Program-made: the position numbers and the translations under genes
The notes under the pieces: generated by a model
Told to the model about the DNA's origin: nothing
Database searches by the model: none
Seen by the model: only the letters and a program-made list of their open reading frames with translations
Shown: positions 43,044 to 53,320 of the stretch, piece after piece
Position numbering within the stretch: position 1 is the first letter of the stretch
How the letters are laid out: every line of letters starts with the position of its first letter
NCBI GenBank assembly: GCA_900471925.1
Contig: UCGV01000004.1
Coordinates: 115,022 to 179,021 of the forward strand
Source of the DNA: Hyphomicrobiales bacterium
GTDB lineage: Bacteria > Pseudomonadota > Alphaproteobacteria > Rhizobiales > Rhizobiaceae
Reading direction: 5' to 3'
DNA length: 64,000 nt

Positions 43044-43814
43044 TCAGAAGGACAGGTCGAGCACACGTCCTTCGAACAGGCGATCACGCGAGCCCTCGAG
43101 ATGCGCCCGCATCAGGTCATGAGCGTGCTCCGCCTTGCCCTCTGCAATCGCCTTGTAGATTTCGTTATGCTCCTGATAGACCTGCTCCAGACCCGGCCGC
43201 GGACCAAGCAGCGACAGGCCGTGCAGATGCATGCCGACGGCGATATGCGCTTTCAGCGCATCCATTGAGGCCGTGTAATAGTGATTGTTGGCTGCCTCGG
43301 TGACGGCGCGGTGGAAGATGAAGTCGGCATCGACGCGATGCAGCTGATGGCTTGTCGCCTCACGCAGATCTGAAAGTGCGGCGGCAATCTTCTGGATCGC
43401 GGCATCGTCGCGGCGCTTGGCGGCGAAATAAGCGGCCGCCGGCTCGATCGTCAGGCGGAATTCATAGCAGCGCTGGATATCGGCAATGGTCTTGACCGGC
43501 GAATAGGCAAGTTGTGCCGTCGGCGAGCCATGCGCGCTGACGAAAGTGCCGGCACCCTGCCGAGCATAGACGATGCCCTGCTCGCGCAGGCGCGCCAGCG
43601 CGTCGCGCACGATGGGGCGTGAGACGCCGAGCATGGAGGCAAGCTCATGTTCACCGGGAAGGCGTGAATCCGGCGGGTAGTTGCCGGCGCGGATACGTTC
43701 CATCAACTGGTCGAAGACACGGTCGACCAGCTTGACGGCTCTGCCGCGCTCCGGCCGTGCTGCCGGCGCCGCTTCCGGATTCACCGATCCGCCATTCGCT
43801 TCGTCCACTCTCAT
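43044..43814 (-). CDS. FadR-type GntR transcriptional regulator
   Basis: This 256-aa protein has a GntR winged helix (MERIRAGNYPPDSRLPGEHELASMLGVSRPIVRDALARLREQGIVYARQGAGTFV) and an all-helical FCD ligand domain. Metal-binding histidines lie in FHRAVTEAANNHYY and EHNEIYKAI. It lies 19 bp downstream of the DUF1537 kinase, in the same operon, and probably represses the acid-sugar genes. The start is unclear: ATG 43814 has AGGGAG almost touching it, while GTG 43808 is spaced better from the same site. Confidence 0.87.
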   Translation of the reverse strand: MRVDEANGGSVNPEAAPAARPERGRAVKLVDRVFDQLMERIRAGNYPPDSRLPGEHELASMLGVSRPIVRDALARLREQGIVYARQGAGTFVSAHGSPTAQLAYSPVKTIADIQRCYEFRLTIEPAAAYFAAKRRDDAAIQKIAAALSDLREATSHQLHRVDADFIFHRAVTEAANNHYYTASMDALKAHIAVGMHLHGLSLLGPRPGLEQVYQEHNEIYKAIAEGKAEHAHDLMRAHLEGSRDRLFEGRVLDLSF

Positions 43815-43833
43815 TCTCCCTGCTGGCATTCGA

Positions 43834-44895
43834 TCAAGCCGCCTGATTCCGAACAATCAGTCTTAGCAAACTATCGGAATTGCCAAAGCCCCCCGACTTG
43901 ACGGCACATCGGAATTGCCGCCCGCTGGCACCAGTCACATCGAACCACGGAACGCCGGGCTCGATTTCGCCCTTCGGCAGCAGGACGTTGACACCGAGTT
44001 CACGGAAAACCGCAAGCGCGGTATCGCCGCCGCCCACCATGATCATATCAGGGCTCGTATCATCTATGACCGATTTGACGCCCCGCGCAAAGCGAGTGGC
44101 GACGAGGACCGCATCACTCTTCATCTCACCGGTGCATCGCATCAGCGCCGGCAAGGCCAGCCCCTCGCCGCTCTCGGCCACGCCCATCGGCGCATCGACG
44201 ACGACGCGCAACGCACCCGATGCCTCGAGACGATCCATCTGCGCGGCCGTGATCGGATCACGGGAACCGAAGGCAAACAGCGTCTTTCGTGTCGCGAGAA
44301 ATTCCGGCATCGTCCGCGCCGTCTCGCCGAGCCGCCGCGCCAGCGCCGAGCCCAGACCGCGCGCACCGACGGCAAGTGTCGAAAGCCAGTCATTCTCGGC
44401 AACAATCACATCGAGGTCGGCATCGTCCTCGGCATCGGCAACCATGACCTCGCGGCCATATCCCGCAAAGAGATCGGCGATCGGCAACGGATGTTCCACC
44501 CCACGCCCGACAACGCAGCCGCGGTAGGTGATGCGCTCCTGATCAGGGATGGCAGGCGCCATGAGGATCGTCGTGAGACCGAGCACATCGGCAAGCGCGA
44601 TGCTTTCGGCCGCAACGTTGCCTTTGAGCCGGGAGTCGATCTTTTTCATGAAGACGACCGATCCGGCGGCGCACAGCGTCTCGGCGACGGCTCGCACCCG
44701 AGCGGTTGCATCCTCTTCCGACAGTCCGCGCGAGGCCGTGTTCACGACGACGACCTCCGCGCCGGTTTCCAGCGCCTTGCCGGCAGCTTCGACATCAATC
44801 GCCACGGCGACGGACAGACCAGCCTCCACAAAGGGGGTGCCCGTATCCAGCGAGCCGGTCAGGTCGTCAGCGATGATGGCGACTTTCAGCGTCAT
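43834..44895 (-). CDS. DUF1537 four-carbon acid sugar kinase
   Basis: This 353-aa protein is of the DUF1537 kinase family: N-terminal substrate domain AIIADDLTGSLDTGTPF (5-21), FMKKIDSRLKGNVAAE, and C-terminal nucleotide domain with MIMVGGGDTALAVFRELG and the GIExGVPxxxxxG-like IEPGVPWFDVTGAS. Family members phosphorylate D-threonate, D-erythronate and similar acids. The 4-phosphates are then oxidised by PdxA2-type dehydrogenases, and such a gene occurs at 54483 in the divergent operon. Which acid it uses cannot be read. The start overlaps the ATPase gene upstream by 4 bp. Confidence 0.88.
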   Translation of the reverse strand: MTLKVAIIADDLTGSLDTGTPFVEAGLSVAVAIDVEAAGKALETGAEVVVVNTASRGLSEEDATARVRAVAETLCAAGSVVFMKKIDSRLKGNVAAESIALADVLGLTTILMAPAIPDQERITYRGCVVGRGVEHPLPIADLFAGYGREVMVADAEDDADLDVIVAENDWLSTLAVGARGLGSALARRLGETARTMPEFLATRKTLFAFGSRDPITAAQMDRLEASGALRVVVDAPMGVAESGEGLALPALMRCTGEMKSDAVLVATRFARGVKSVIDDTSPDMIMVGGGDTALAVFRELGVNVLLPKGEIEPGVPWFDVTGASGRQFRCAVKSGGFGNSDSLLRLIVRNQAA

Positions 44896-45883
44896 GAGGC
44901 CTGGCCCGTATTGACGGCATGGCAGGCGACGAGATGGCCGGGCTTCGCTTCCTTCCATTCCGGAATGACCTTGCTGCAGACCTCCATCGCAATCGGGCAG
45001 CGCGTATGGAAACGGCAGCCTGTCGGCGGGTTCAGCGGGCTCGGCACGTCACCCTGCAAGATCTGGCGCTTGCGCGTACGCTCAAGCTCGGGATCGGTCT
45101 CAGGCACGGCCGAAAGCAGCGCCTTCGTATAGGGATGCAGCGGATTGTCGAAAAGTTCTTCGCGCGTTGCAAGCTCGGCCAGGCGACCGAGATACATGAC
45201 GCCGACGCGCGTGCTGATATGGCGCACGACCGCAAGGTCATGGGCGATGAACAGATAGGTCAGGCCATATTTTTCCTGCAGATCGAGCAGCAGGTTGATG
45301 ATCTGAGCCTGGATCGACACGTCGAGCGCCGATATTGCCTCGTCGCAGACGATGAACTTCGGCTGGCAGGCAAGTGCACGCGCAATGACGACACGCTGGC
45401 GCTGGCCGCCGGAAAGCTCATGCGGATACCGCTGGGCAAAACGCGTCGGCAGGCCGACATCAGTGAGCAGCGCCGCGACCTTGTCCTTGAGCTGAGCCTT
45501 GGTTGCAAGCTTGTGGAAGAGGATCGGCTCGCCGATCGCCTCGCCGACCGTCATGCGCGGGTTCAGCGTGGAATAGGGATCCTGGAAAACGATCTGCAAG
45601 TCGCGGCGGAAGGGCCGCATCTGCTTCTCATCGAGCGTTGCAAGATCCTGGCCCTTGTAGACCACCCTGCCGCTCGTCGCCTTGTAGAGATTGAGAATGG
45701 TAAAGCCGGTCGTCGACTTGCCGCATCCGGATTCGCCGACGAGGCTCAGCGTCTCGCCTTCCATGATCTCGAGATTGACATTGTCGAGCGCATATACGGT
45801 TGCCGAGCGCTCGCCGAAAGCGCCGAGCTTGACATGGAAATGCTTGACGAGGTTTTCGACCTTCAGCAGCGGTTGGGCACCCA

Positions 45884-45884
<1 letters not shown>
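44892..45884 (-). CDS. Oligopeptide/dipeptide-type ABC transporter ATP-binding protein (OppF-like)
   Basis: This 330-aa ATPase has Walker A GESGCGKS, a Q-loop (QIVFQDPYSTLNPRMTVG), signature LSGGQRQRVVIARAL, Walker B FIVCDEAISALDVS and the C-terminal OppF/DppF extension with Cys (PTGCRFHTRCPIAMEVCSK). It pairs with the OppD-like protein and the two permeases to import the ligand of the binding protein at 48940. Start and stop overlap the neighbours (ATGA and TGATG), consistent with one operon. Confidence 0.93.
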
Positions 45885-46887
<1,003 letters not shown>

Positions 46888-46888
<1 letters not shown>

Positions 46889-47847
46889 CACTTGCTGCCC
46901 CGCGGATTGAGTGCGTCGTTGAGGCCATCGCCGAGGAAGCTGAAGGCCACCGAAGCAAGACCGAGCACGGCCGCCGGAGCGGCGAGGAGATGAGGATAAT
47001 GCTGCCAGACGCGCAGACCGTCCGAGATCATGTTGCCCCAGCTGGGGGTCGGCGGATTGACGCCGACGCCGAGGAAGCTGAAGGCGCTTTCCAGCACCAT
47101 GGCCGTACCTAGGCCGGCGCTGACGGAAACGATCAGCGGACCAAGCGCGTTAGGCACGATGTAGCGCAGGATGACGATCCAGTTGGACAGGCCGAGCGCC
47201 TGTGCCGCCATGACATAGGGACGATTGCGGATCGACAGAACCTGGGCGCGGACAAGGCGCGCATAGGGCGGCCAGGAGATCAGCGCCATCGAGCCGAAGA
47301 CCAGCAGGAAATCCACCCAGACCGTCTGGCGATAGAAGGGATTGAGGGTCGCAAGATACTGCGCCTCCATCCATTTTGTGATCGGCGTCTTCAGCGATGC
47401 ATTGATGACGACGACGAGCAGCAGGTTCGGCACCGACATCGTGACATCGGTCAGCCACATGATGGCGCGATCGTAGGGATTGCCGAAGAAGCCGGCGACA
47501 GCGCCGAGCAGAAGCCCGATCAGCACCGCTATGAAGGTGACGATGACGGCAACGAGGAAGGCCGTGCGGGTGCCGAACACGATGCGGCTGAAAACGTCGC
47601 GACCGAGGTCGTCGGTGCCGAAGAAATGAGCGAGCGACGGCGGCGCATTGCGCGACGCGAGATCCTGGCTGAGATAGTCATAAGGCGTCAGGGCAGGTCC
47701 GAAGATCGCCGTGAAGGCGAGGATGACGATCACAATCAGACCGAAAATCGCAAGCTTGTTGCGCTTCAGGCGCTGCCAGGCATCACGCCACAGGTTGACC
47801 GGCGGCTCTTCTGCCGTCTCGACCGTCGAAAGAGGAATGGCGGACAT
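46888..47847 (-). CDS. Oligopeptide/dipeptide-type ABC permease (OppC-like)
   Basis: This 319-aa permease has the OppC N-terminal segment (LWRDAWQRLKRNKLAIFGLIVIVILAFTAIFGP), about six membrane helices and the EAA loop near the end (AAQALGLSNWIVILRYIVPNALG). The start ATG at 47847 lies just inside the end of the OppB-like gene. An upstream TTG at 47853 is less likely. Confidence 0.93.
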
Positions 47848-47849
47848 GA

Positions 47850-48812
47850 TCAACGGCTCCTTCTGGAATCATTGGCCCGTGGATCGAGCAGCGGATAGAG
47901 CACATCGACCAGCAGGTTCGACACCATGACCAGGAAGGATCCGATCAGGGTAATCGCGAGAATGACGGGATAATCGGAATTGGTAAGCGCCTGGACGGTC
48001 AACCGGCCGAGACCCGGCAGACCGAAGACAAGCTCGACGAAAATGGCGCCGTTGACGATGGTGATCATGATCAGCCCGAGCTGTGTCACGACCGGCGTCA
48101 GGACCGGGCGCAGGATATGCTTCAGCGCAACCACGATTTCCGGCACGCCCTTGGCTCGCGCGGTGCGGACGAAATCTTCGGACAGGACCTCAATGACGGC
48201 CGCGCGCGTCTGGCGCACGATCAGAGCGATCGGCTGGAAGGAAAGGACGATGAGCGGCAGGATGATGCGCACATCGAAGACGCCGCCCCAGCCATAGGGC
48301 ACCTTGATCATCGGCAGGAGCACGATCAGCGCCACCATCAGCAACGGACCTGCGACATAAGCCGGGATCGCCCAGAGGAAGAGTGCCGTGCCGAGGATCG
48401 TATAATCGACGCGGTTATTCTGGTTGAGCGCAGCGATCATCCCGAGCGGGATTGCGACAACAGCCGTCAGGACGATGGAACAGAGCGCGAGCTGGAAGGA
48501 AACGGGTGCCGCCGCAGAGACCATTGCCCAGACGGAGCGGCCTGACGTCAGCGAATTGCCGAACTGCCCGTGCAGCAGGTTCCAGACGTAGAGGCCGAAC
48601 TGCTCGATGAAGGGCTTGTTGAGACCAGCGCTTTCGCGGATCGCTTCGATACGTTGGGGATTATAGGCGACGTCACCAGGCGCACGAAGGAAGATCAGCT
48701 TGATCGGATCGCCCGCACCGTAGAAAGCCATCGCGTAAACGGCCATCATCACGACCAGGACGGACGGAATCCAGATGGCAAACCGCGTGAACACATAGCG
48801 TAGCAACGCCAC
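47850..48812 (-). CDS. Oligopeptide/dipeptide-type ABC permease (OppB-like)
   Basis: This 320-aa permease starts MALLRYVFTRFAIWIPSVLVVMMAVYAMAF as OppB/DppB proteins do, has six helices and an EAA loop (TARAKGVPEIVVALKHILRPVL). It is the first transporter gene after the binding protein; 127 bp separate the two, and I see no terminator hairpin of note in that gap. Confidence 0.93.
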   Translation of the reverse strand: MALLRYVFTRFAIWIPSVLVVMMAVYAMAFYGAGDPIKLIFLRAPGDVAYNPQRIEAIRESAGLNKPFIEQFGLYVWNLLHGQFGNSLTSGRSVWAMVSAAAPVSFQLALCSIVLTAVVAIPLGMIAALNQNNRVDYTILGTALFLWAIPAYVAGPLLMVALIVLLPMIKVPYGWGGVFDVRIILPLIVLSFQPIALIVRQTRAAVIEVLSEDFVRTARAKGVPEIVVALKHILRPVLTPVVTQLGLIMITIVNGAIFVELVFGLPGLGRLTVQALTNSDYPVILAITLIGSFLVMVSNLLVDVLYPLLDPRANDSRRSR

Positions 48813-48939
48813 CTCCCATTCTTGCCCGGCGCATTCCCGCGGGAGGCCGCAGCCGCCGGTTCTTCTTGAAATATAGCGCGAAGGCCTTTCGGCCCTCGCG
48901 CCGCTGCTTCAGCCGCATCATGCGGCCCAGTTATCGGCT

Positions 48940-50580
48940 TCAGCCGATCGAAACGTCCCAGGGAGCCACGACCTGCCAGTCGAGGTTCTTTTCCATGGCC
49001 TTGACGTCCTTGGTGGCCCAGCGCGACATCGCCTGAGAATACCACGGAAGGAAAGCCCAGTCGTCGCGGAAGGCCTTCTGGGCTTCCTGCGCGAGCTTCA
49101 CGCGATCCGGATCGTCGGCAGCCTTGGTTGCAGCTTCTGCAAGCAGGCTGTCCACCTTGTCGTTCTTGTAACCGCCGAGCTTGTTCTGAGCGTTGGAGGA
49201 CGAAGAGGCGATGGAGCCGGCGAGATAGGAAACGGCGTCAGGAACGCGCGTACCGACGTCGTCGCGGAAGATCTGGACCGCATTCTGGTCCGGACCGGCA
49301 TAGGCGTCCTGCTGCGGCTTCATGTCGACGGCAGTGATGCCGAGGTTCTGGCGCCACTGCTCAGCGATGAACTGGGCAGCCGCCTGGATCGCCGGGCCGG
49401 AAATACCGACGAACATCAGCTTCGGAAGACGCTCCGGACCACCGTAGCTGGATTCTGCGAGCAGCTTCTTTGCCGCTGCCGGATCGTACGGATAAGGCTC
49501 GAAACCGGAATTGTCCGCACCCGGAACCGAGTTCAGGATCTGGTCGGCCTTCTTATGCGGGCCATCCGGATAGGAAGCCTTGAACAGACCGTCGCGATCG
49601 ACCGCCATGATCAGCGCCTGGCGAACCTTCGGATCGTCCATCGGTGCACGCGAGGTGTTGAACCAGAAATGCTGGCTGGTCGGGATGAGCGGGCCGGCGG
49701 AGAATTCCGGGCCGAGATCCTGGATGATCGTCGAGGTGACGAGCTCGGTGTGAGCGTTATATTCGCCAGACTTGATCAGCGAAGTCGCGGTCACGTTGTC
49801 TTCGATCGAGCTGATCTCGATGCGAGCGAGCTTCGGCTTCGGTCCGAAGAACTTCTCGTTCGGCTCGAAGGTCAGCGTGCCGGCGTCGATGTCGAGAGCC
49901 GTCAGCTTGAACGGGCCGGAATAGACGGCCTTGCTATCGGGCTTGTACCAGTCGGCCACTTCCTCGCCATCGCTGCCGCGCGACTGCTCGGCCTTGGTGA
50001 TCGGCACGATATGGTTGGCAAGGCGCATGAAGAAAATCGGGTCGGCTTCAGTCAGCGTGCAGACGACGGTCGATTCATCCGGTGTCGCAACGCCGGTCAG
50101 CTCGTTACCGGAGCCGGCAGACACTTCCTTGTAGCCAACAACCTTGCTCAGAACCTGATCGACGCGCTGGTTCTTCGTGTTGGGCATGGCCGAAACCTGC
50201 CACGAGCCCTTGACGTCGGCCGAGGTGATCTTGCTGCCGTCGGAGAAGACGGCCTTCGGGTCGATCTTGAAGGTCCAGACCTTCTTGTCCGGCGATTCCC
50301 AGCTGGTGAAGACGTAGGGCTGGATCTTGCCGTCGGCATCGAAATACATCGGCGAAGCCCACCAGAATGAATTCCAGCGGAAGGTTCTGCCACCGCCGCG
50401 CAGCGGCGACCAATCCTGGTCGAAAGCGGGATTGATGGCTTTCAGAACCTGGCCATCCTGCGCCATGACGATACGAGCGCTCGCGCCAAAGAGCGAGAAG
50501 CCGACGCCGGCTGCAAGCCCGAGCTTCAGCGCATTACGACGGGAAATCTGCGAAAAATTTTGGTCATTACCAATTGTCAT
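48940..50580 (-). CDS. Family 5 extracellular solute-binding protein with Tat signal
   Basis: This 546-aa protein has a twin-arginine signal (SRRNALKLGLAAGVGFSLFG, then ARIVMAQ) and an SBP_bac_5 body (GGGRTFRWNSFWWASPMYFDADGKIQPYVFTSWE, then VWTFKIDPKAVFSDGSKITSADVKGSW). Dipeptide-type binding proteins can also carry glycosides and acid sugars. With a DUF1537 kinase in the operon, an acid sugar or its oligomer is more likely here than a peptide (inference). GGAGGAG fixes ATG 50580; upstream in-frame codons to 50697 would destroy the signal. Confidence 0.9.
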   Translation of the reverse strand: MTIGNDQNFSQISRRNALKLGLAAGVGFSLFGASARIVMAQDGQVLKAINPAFDQDWSPLRGGGRTFRWNSFWWASPMYFDADGKIQPYVFTSWESPDKKVWTFKIDPKAVFSDGSKITSADVKGSWQVSAMPNTKNQRVDQVLSKVVGYKEVSAGSGNELTGVATPDESTVVCTLTEADPIFFMRLANHIVPITKAEQSRGSDGEEVADWYKPDSKAVYSGPFKLTALDIDAGTLTFEPNEKFFGPKPKLARIEISSIEDNVTATSLIKSGEYNAHTELVTSTIIQDLGPEFSAGPLIPTSQHFWFNTSRAPMDDPKVRQALIMAVDRDGLFKASYPDGPHKKADQILNSVPGADNSGFEPYPYDPAAAKKLLAESSYGGPERLPKLMFVGISGPAIQAAAQFIAEQWRQNLGITAVDMKPQQDAYAGPDQNAVQIFRDDVGTRVPDAVSYLAGSIASSSSNAQNKLGGYKNDKVDSLLAEAATKAADDPDRVKLAQEAQKAFRDDWAFLPWYSQAMSRWATKDVKAMEKNLDWQVVAPWDVSIG

Positions 50581-50857
50581 TTGCTCCTCCATGGCAAATA
50601 GCGCGCCTTTCGAAAGACCTCCCGGAAGCTGCGCGATATGCCGCTGACATTTGCGCGATAATGTAAATCTGTCAATGGAAAATAACAGACGAAACATTAA
50701 ATCCGAGACGGAGAAATATTTATATAATTAAATCAGTATCTTAAAAATTGACGCTTGAAGATTTCAAATTTGTAAGATTGACAACTACCACACATTGGGA
50801 TGAATACGGCAGGGTTAGGAACGTGCCGGGAAGGCCCGGTCTGACGAGGAGGATACC
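50581..50857. promoter_or_regulatory. Divergent promoter region of the two acid-sugar operons
   Basis: About 280 bp, AT-rich between 50640 and 50790, between the binding-protein gene (leftward) and the DapA-like gene (rightward). Imperfect inverted repeats such as TTGT-N7-ACAA (starting near 50771) resemble loosely spaced GntR half-sites. None is a perfect FadR-type TNGTNNNACNA site. The regulator at 43044 most likely acts here. Confidence 0.45.
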
Positions 50858-51763
50858 TTGAGCAATCACAAGATTACAGGCGTCTATAGCGCCGCAACCA
50901 CCCCTCTCAACACTGATGGCAGCCCGGACCTCGGCCTTTTTACAGAACATTGTCAAAGGCTGATCGAAGAAGGCTGTCATGGCGTTGCACTGCTCGGAAC
51001 GACAGGTGAAGCCAACTCCTTCTCTTCTGCCGAGCGCCGCATGATCCTCGAAGCTGCGCTGAAGGCTGGTATTCCCGCCGACAAGCTGCTGCCGGGCACC
51101 GGCGTCGTCGCCATTCCGGAGACGGTTGAGCTGACCAAACATGCGCTCTCGCTCGGCGTCACCAAGGTCGTCATGCTGCCGCCCTTCTATTACAAGGGTG
51201 TATCAGACGAAGGCCTCTTCACCGCCTATTCACAGATCCTGGAAAAGATCGGCGATAGCAGGCTGCAGGTGATCCTCTATCATATCCCGCAGGTTTCCGG
51301 CGTTCCACTTTCCATTCCGCTGATCAGCCGCCTCGTCGAAGCCTTCCCGGATACGGTGGTCGGCATCAAGGAATCTGCAGGCGATTTCAATAACATGCAG
51401 GCAATCATCGCGGCCTGCCCGGGCTTCTCGGTGCTCTGCGGCGCCGACCCGCTATTGCTGCCGCTCCTGAAGGCCGGCGGCGCAGGCTGCATCACCGCCA
51501 CCTCGAACCTCGTCGCAAATTCGCTGCGCACGGTCTACGACCACGTCCATGACGAGGCAAAGAGCGCAGAAGTCGAAACTGCGCAGGCACGTATCAATGC
51601 CTTCCGCACCCTGTCGAATTCCTATGTCCAGATCCCGACGATCAAGGCCATGGTCGGCATCAAGACCGGCAATGCCGGCTGGCGGCGCACGCGCGCACCG
51701 CTCGTGCCGCTTAACGATGGCGAATATGCCGCCCTCGCCGAAGGTTACGCAAAGCTGCCGTAA
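50858..51763 (+). CDS. DapA/NanA-family class I aldolase (TTG start)
   Basis: This 301-aa TIM-barrel protein of the dihydrodipicolinate synthase/N-acetylneuraminate lyase superfamily has LLGTTGEANSFSSAER (45-60), a catalytic Tyr141 in LYHIPQ and Schiff-base Lys171 in GIKESAG. Context is catabolic (kinase, dehydrogenases, sialidase-like protein), so an aldolase or lyase for a keto-deoxy sugar acid fits better than lysine biosynthesis. The start is a TTG with a strong GAGGAGGA 5-7 bases upstream. No ATG fits. Confidence 0.88.
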   Translation: MSNHKITGVYSAATTPLNTDGSPDLGLFTEHCQRLIEEGCHGVALLGTTGEANSFSSAERRMILEAALKAGIPADKLLPGTGVVAIPETVELTKHALSLGVTKVVMLPPFYYKGVSDEGLFTAYSQILEKIGDSRLQVILYHIPQVSGVPLSIPLISRLVEAFPDTVVGIKESAGDFNNMQAIIAACPGFSVLCGADPLLLPLLKAGGAGCITATSNLVANSLRTVYDHVHDEAKSAEVETAQARINAFRTLSNSYVQIPTIKAMVGIKTGNAGWRRTRAPLVPLNDGEYAALAEGYAKLP

Positions 51764-51774
51764 GGGAGGAAGCC

Positions 51775-52995
51775 ATGCAATTGACAGGTCAATCAACGGG
51801 CCAATCAACGGGCCAATCAACGGGTTTGAAGCCCGAAGAGGTTCCGGCACTGATGAACGGTACGCTCAGGCCAAATGATGCCATAAGCGGCCGCCTTGAC
51901 GCCTATCTGCCCTCTCCCTGCATACAGAACCACGCTGCCAATCTTGCATTCCTGGCAGATGGCACGCTGACCTGCGTCTGGTTCGGTGGCACGATGGAAG
52001 GCATGGGCGACATCTCCATTTACATGTCGCGCCTAGCACCCGGCGCCGACCGCTGGTCCGAACCGGAAAAAATGTCCGACGATCCGGCGAAATCCGAACA
52101 AAACCCCTTGATTTTCAACGCCCCGGATGGCCGCGTCTGGCTGCTTTACACGTCTCAGACATCCGGCGACCAGGATGGAGCAGTTGTCAAATGCAAGATT
52201 TCCGACGATGGTGGCGAGAGCTTTGCTCCACCTGTAATCCTCTGCGACCTGCCGGGTACTTTCGTGCGCCAGCCCATTATCGTCAATGGCAATGGCCACT
52301 GGCTGCTTCCCGTCTTTCGCTGCATCAGCCTGCCCGCCCAGCGCTGGAGCGGGGACGCCGACACAGCCGGCGTTCTGGTCTCCCGCGATGGCGGAAAAAG
52401 CTGGCAGATGAATGAGATAGCGGACAGCCTTGGCGCCGTGCACATGAATATCGTACGGCTGGATGGGGACAGGATGGTCGCCTTCTTCCGCGACCGTTAT
52501 TCCGAAAACATCCGCACCTCGACCTCTGACGACCAAGGCGAGACCTGGAGCGTGCCGGCGCACACCAATCTGCCCAACAACAATTCCTCAATCCAGGCCG
52601 TGGGTCTCAAGGATCGGAGGATAGCGGTGGTTTACAACCACAGCAACGCTGCGACTTCCGATGCCCGCCGCCATTCGCTCTATGACGAAATCGAAACCGA
52701 CAAGACGCCCGCCGCAGAAGCCGTCGGTTCGTCGATCAGGAAGGCCGTCTGGGGCGTACCGCGCGCACCGCTCAGCCTCGCGGTTTCAGTTGACCAGGGC
52801 GGTCATTTCGAGCGCAAATTCGACCTCGATACCGGCGATGGCTACTGCCTGAGCAACAATTCGAAGGACATGCTCAATCGCGAGTTCTCCTATCCCTCGA
52901 TTACACAGGGGCCGGATGGCACGTTGCATGTGGCCTATACCTATTACCGGCGCGCCATCAAATATGTACGTATTCCATTGGAATCAATTGCTTAA
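51775..52995 (+). CDS. BNR-repeat sialidase-like protein
   Basis: This 406-aa protein is a six-bladed sialidase-like propeller, with repeated Asp-box-like turns: SDDGGESFAPP, SRDGGKSWQMNEI and STSDDQGETWSVP. It also has a F-R-x-R-Y-like GDRMVAFFRDRYSENIRTS and an arginine in NLAFLADGTLTCVWFGG. It lacks a signal peptide, so it would be cytoplasmic, unlike most sialidases; rhamnogalacturonan or other acid-sugar hydrolases share the fold. Its first residues contain a GQST x3 repeat. It is 11 bp after the aldolase gene with GGGAGGAA before ATG 51775. Confidence 0.8.
   Translation: MQLTGQSTGQSTGQSTGLKPEEVPALMNGTLRPNDAISGRLDAYLPSPCIQNHAANLAFLADGTLTCVWFGGTMEGMGDISIYMSRLAPGADRWSEPEKMSDDPAKSEQNPLIFNAPDGRVWLLYTSQTSGDQDGAVVKCKISDDGGESFAPPVILCDLPGTFVRQPIIVNGNGHWLLPVFRCISLPAQRWSGDADTAGVLVSRDGGKSWQMNEIADSLGAVHMNIVRLDGDRMVAFFRDRYSENIRTSTSDDQGETWSVPAHTNLPNNNSSIQAVGLKDRRIAVVYNHSNAATSDARRHSLYDEIETDKTPAAEAVGSSIRKAVWGVPRAPLSLAVSVDQGGHFERKFDLDTGDGYCLSNNSKDMLNREFSYPSITQGPDGTLHVAYTYYRRAIKYVRIPLESIA
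51787..51822 (+). repeat. Tandem 12-bp repeat (3 units) in the sialidase-like gene
   Basis: Three adjacent copies of GGYCAATCAACG (51787-51798, 51799-51810, 51811-51822); only the first differs, by one base. They encode GQST three times at the very N-terminus, so copy number could change by replication slippage without shifting the frame. Confidence 0.85.
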
Positions 52996-53320
52996 AGCCG
53001 AGTTCGAGGGCTAATTCCTCGTGGAGAGGCCGGCAGTGTCAAAGCACTTCGGCCCCTCCATGCGCTTTCCGGTTTTTACAAATGAACGACAAGTAATTTA
53101 CAAATTACGACCTACAGATTCAGAATTTTCGAAAAAAATATTAATATATATATTTCAATGAATTAAAGAGCGAACGGCAGCCAAGACAGTATCTGAAATC
53201 CGGCAGGGCCGATCCAGAAATAAGAAAAGCATCCATTCATTCTTGCCAAAAATCATCGAACAGGATAACAAATTTACATCATTGACGGTCAAGTCCGTCG
53301 CGCATCGGGGAGGACCGCAT
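52996..53320. other. Intergenic region upstream of the Fe-type dehydrogenase
   Basis: 325 bp between the sialidase-like gene and the dehydrogenase, AT-rich at 53080-53280. The end of an open frame from 53243 covers part of it but has no start signal of its own. A hairpin, GAGGGCTAATTCCTC, near 53009-53023 is short. The region may hold a separate promoter for the dehydrogenase and PdxA2-like genes. Confidence 0.45.
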
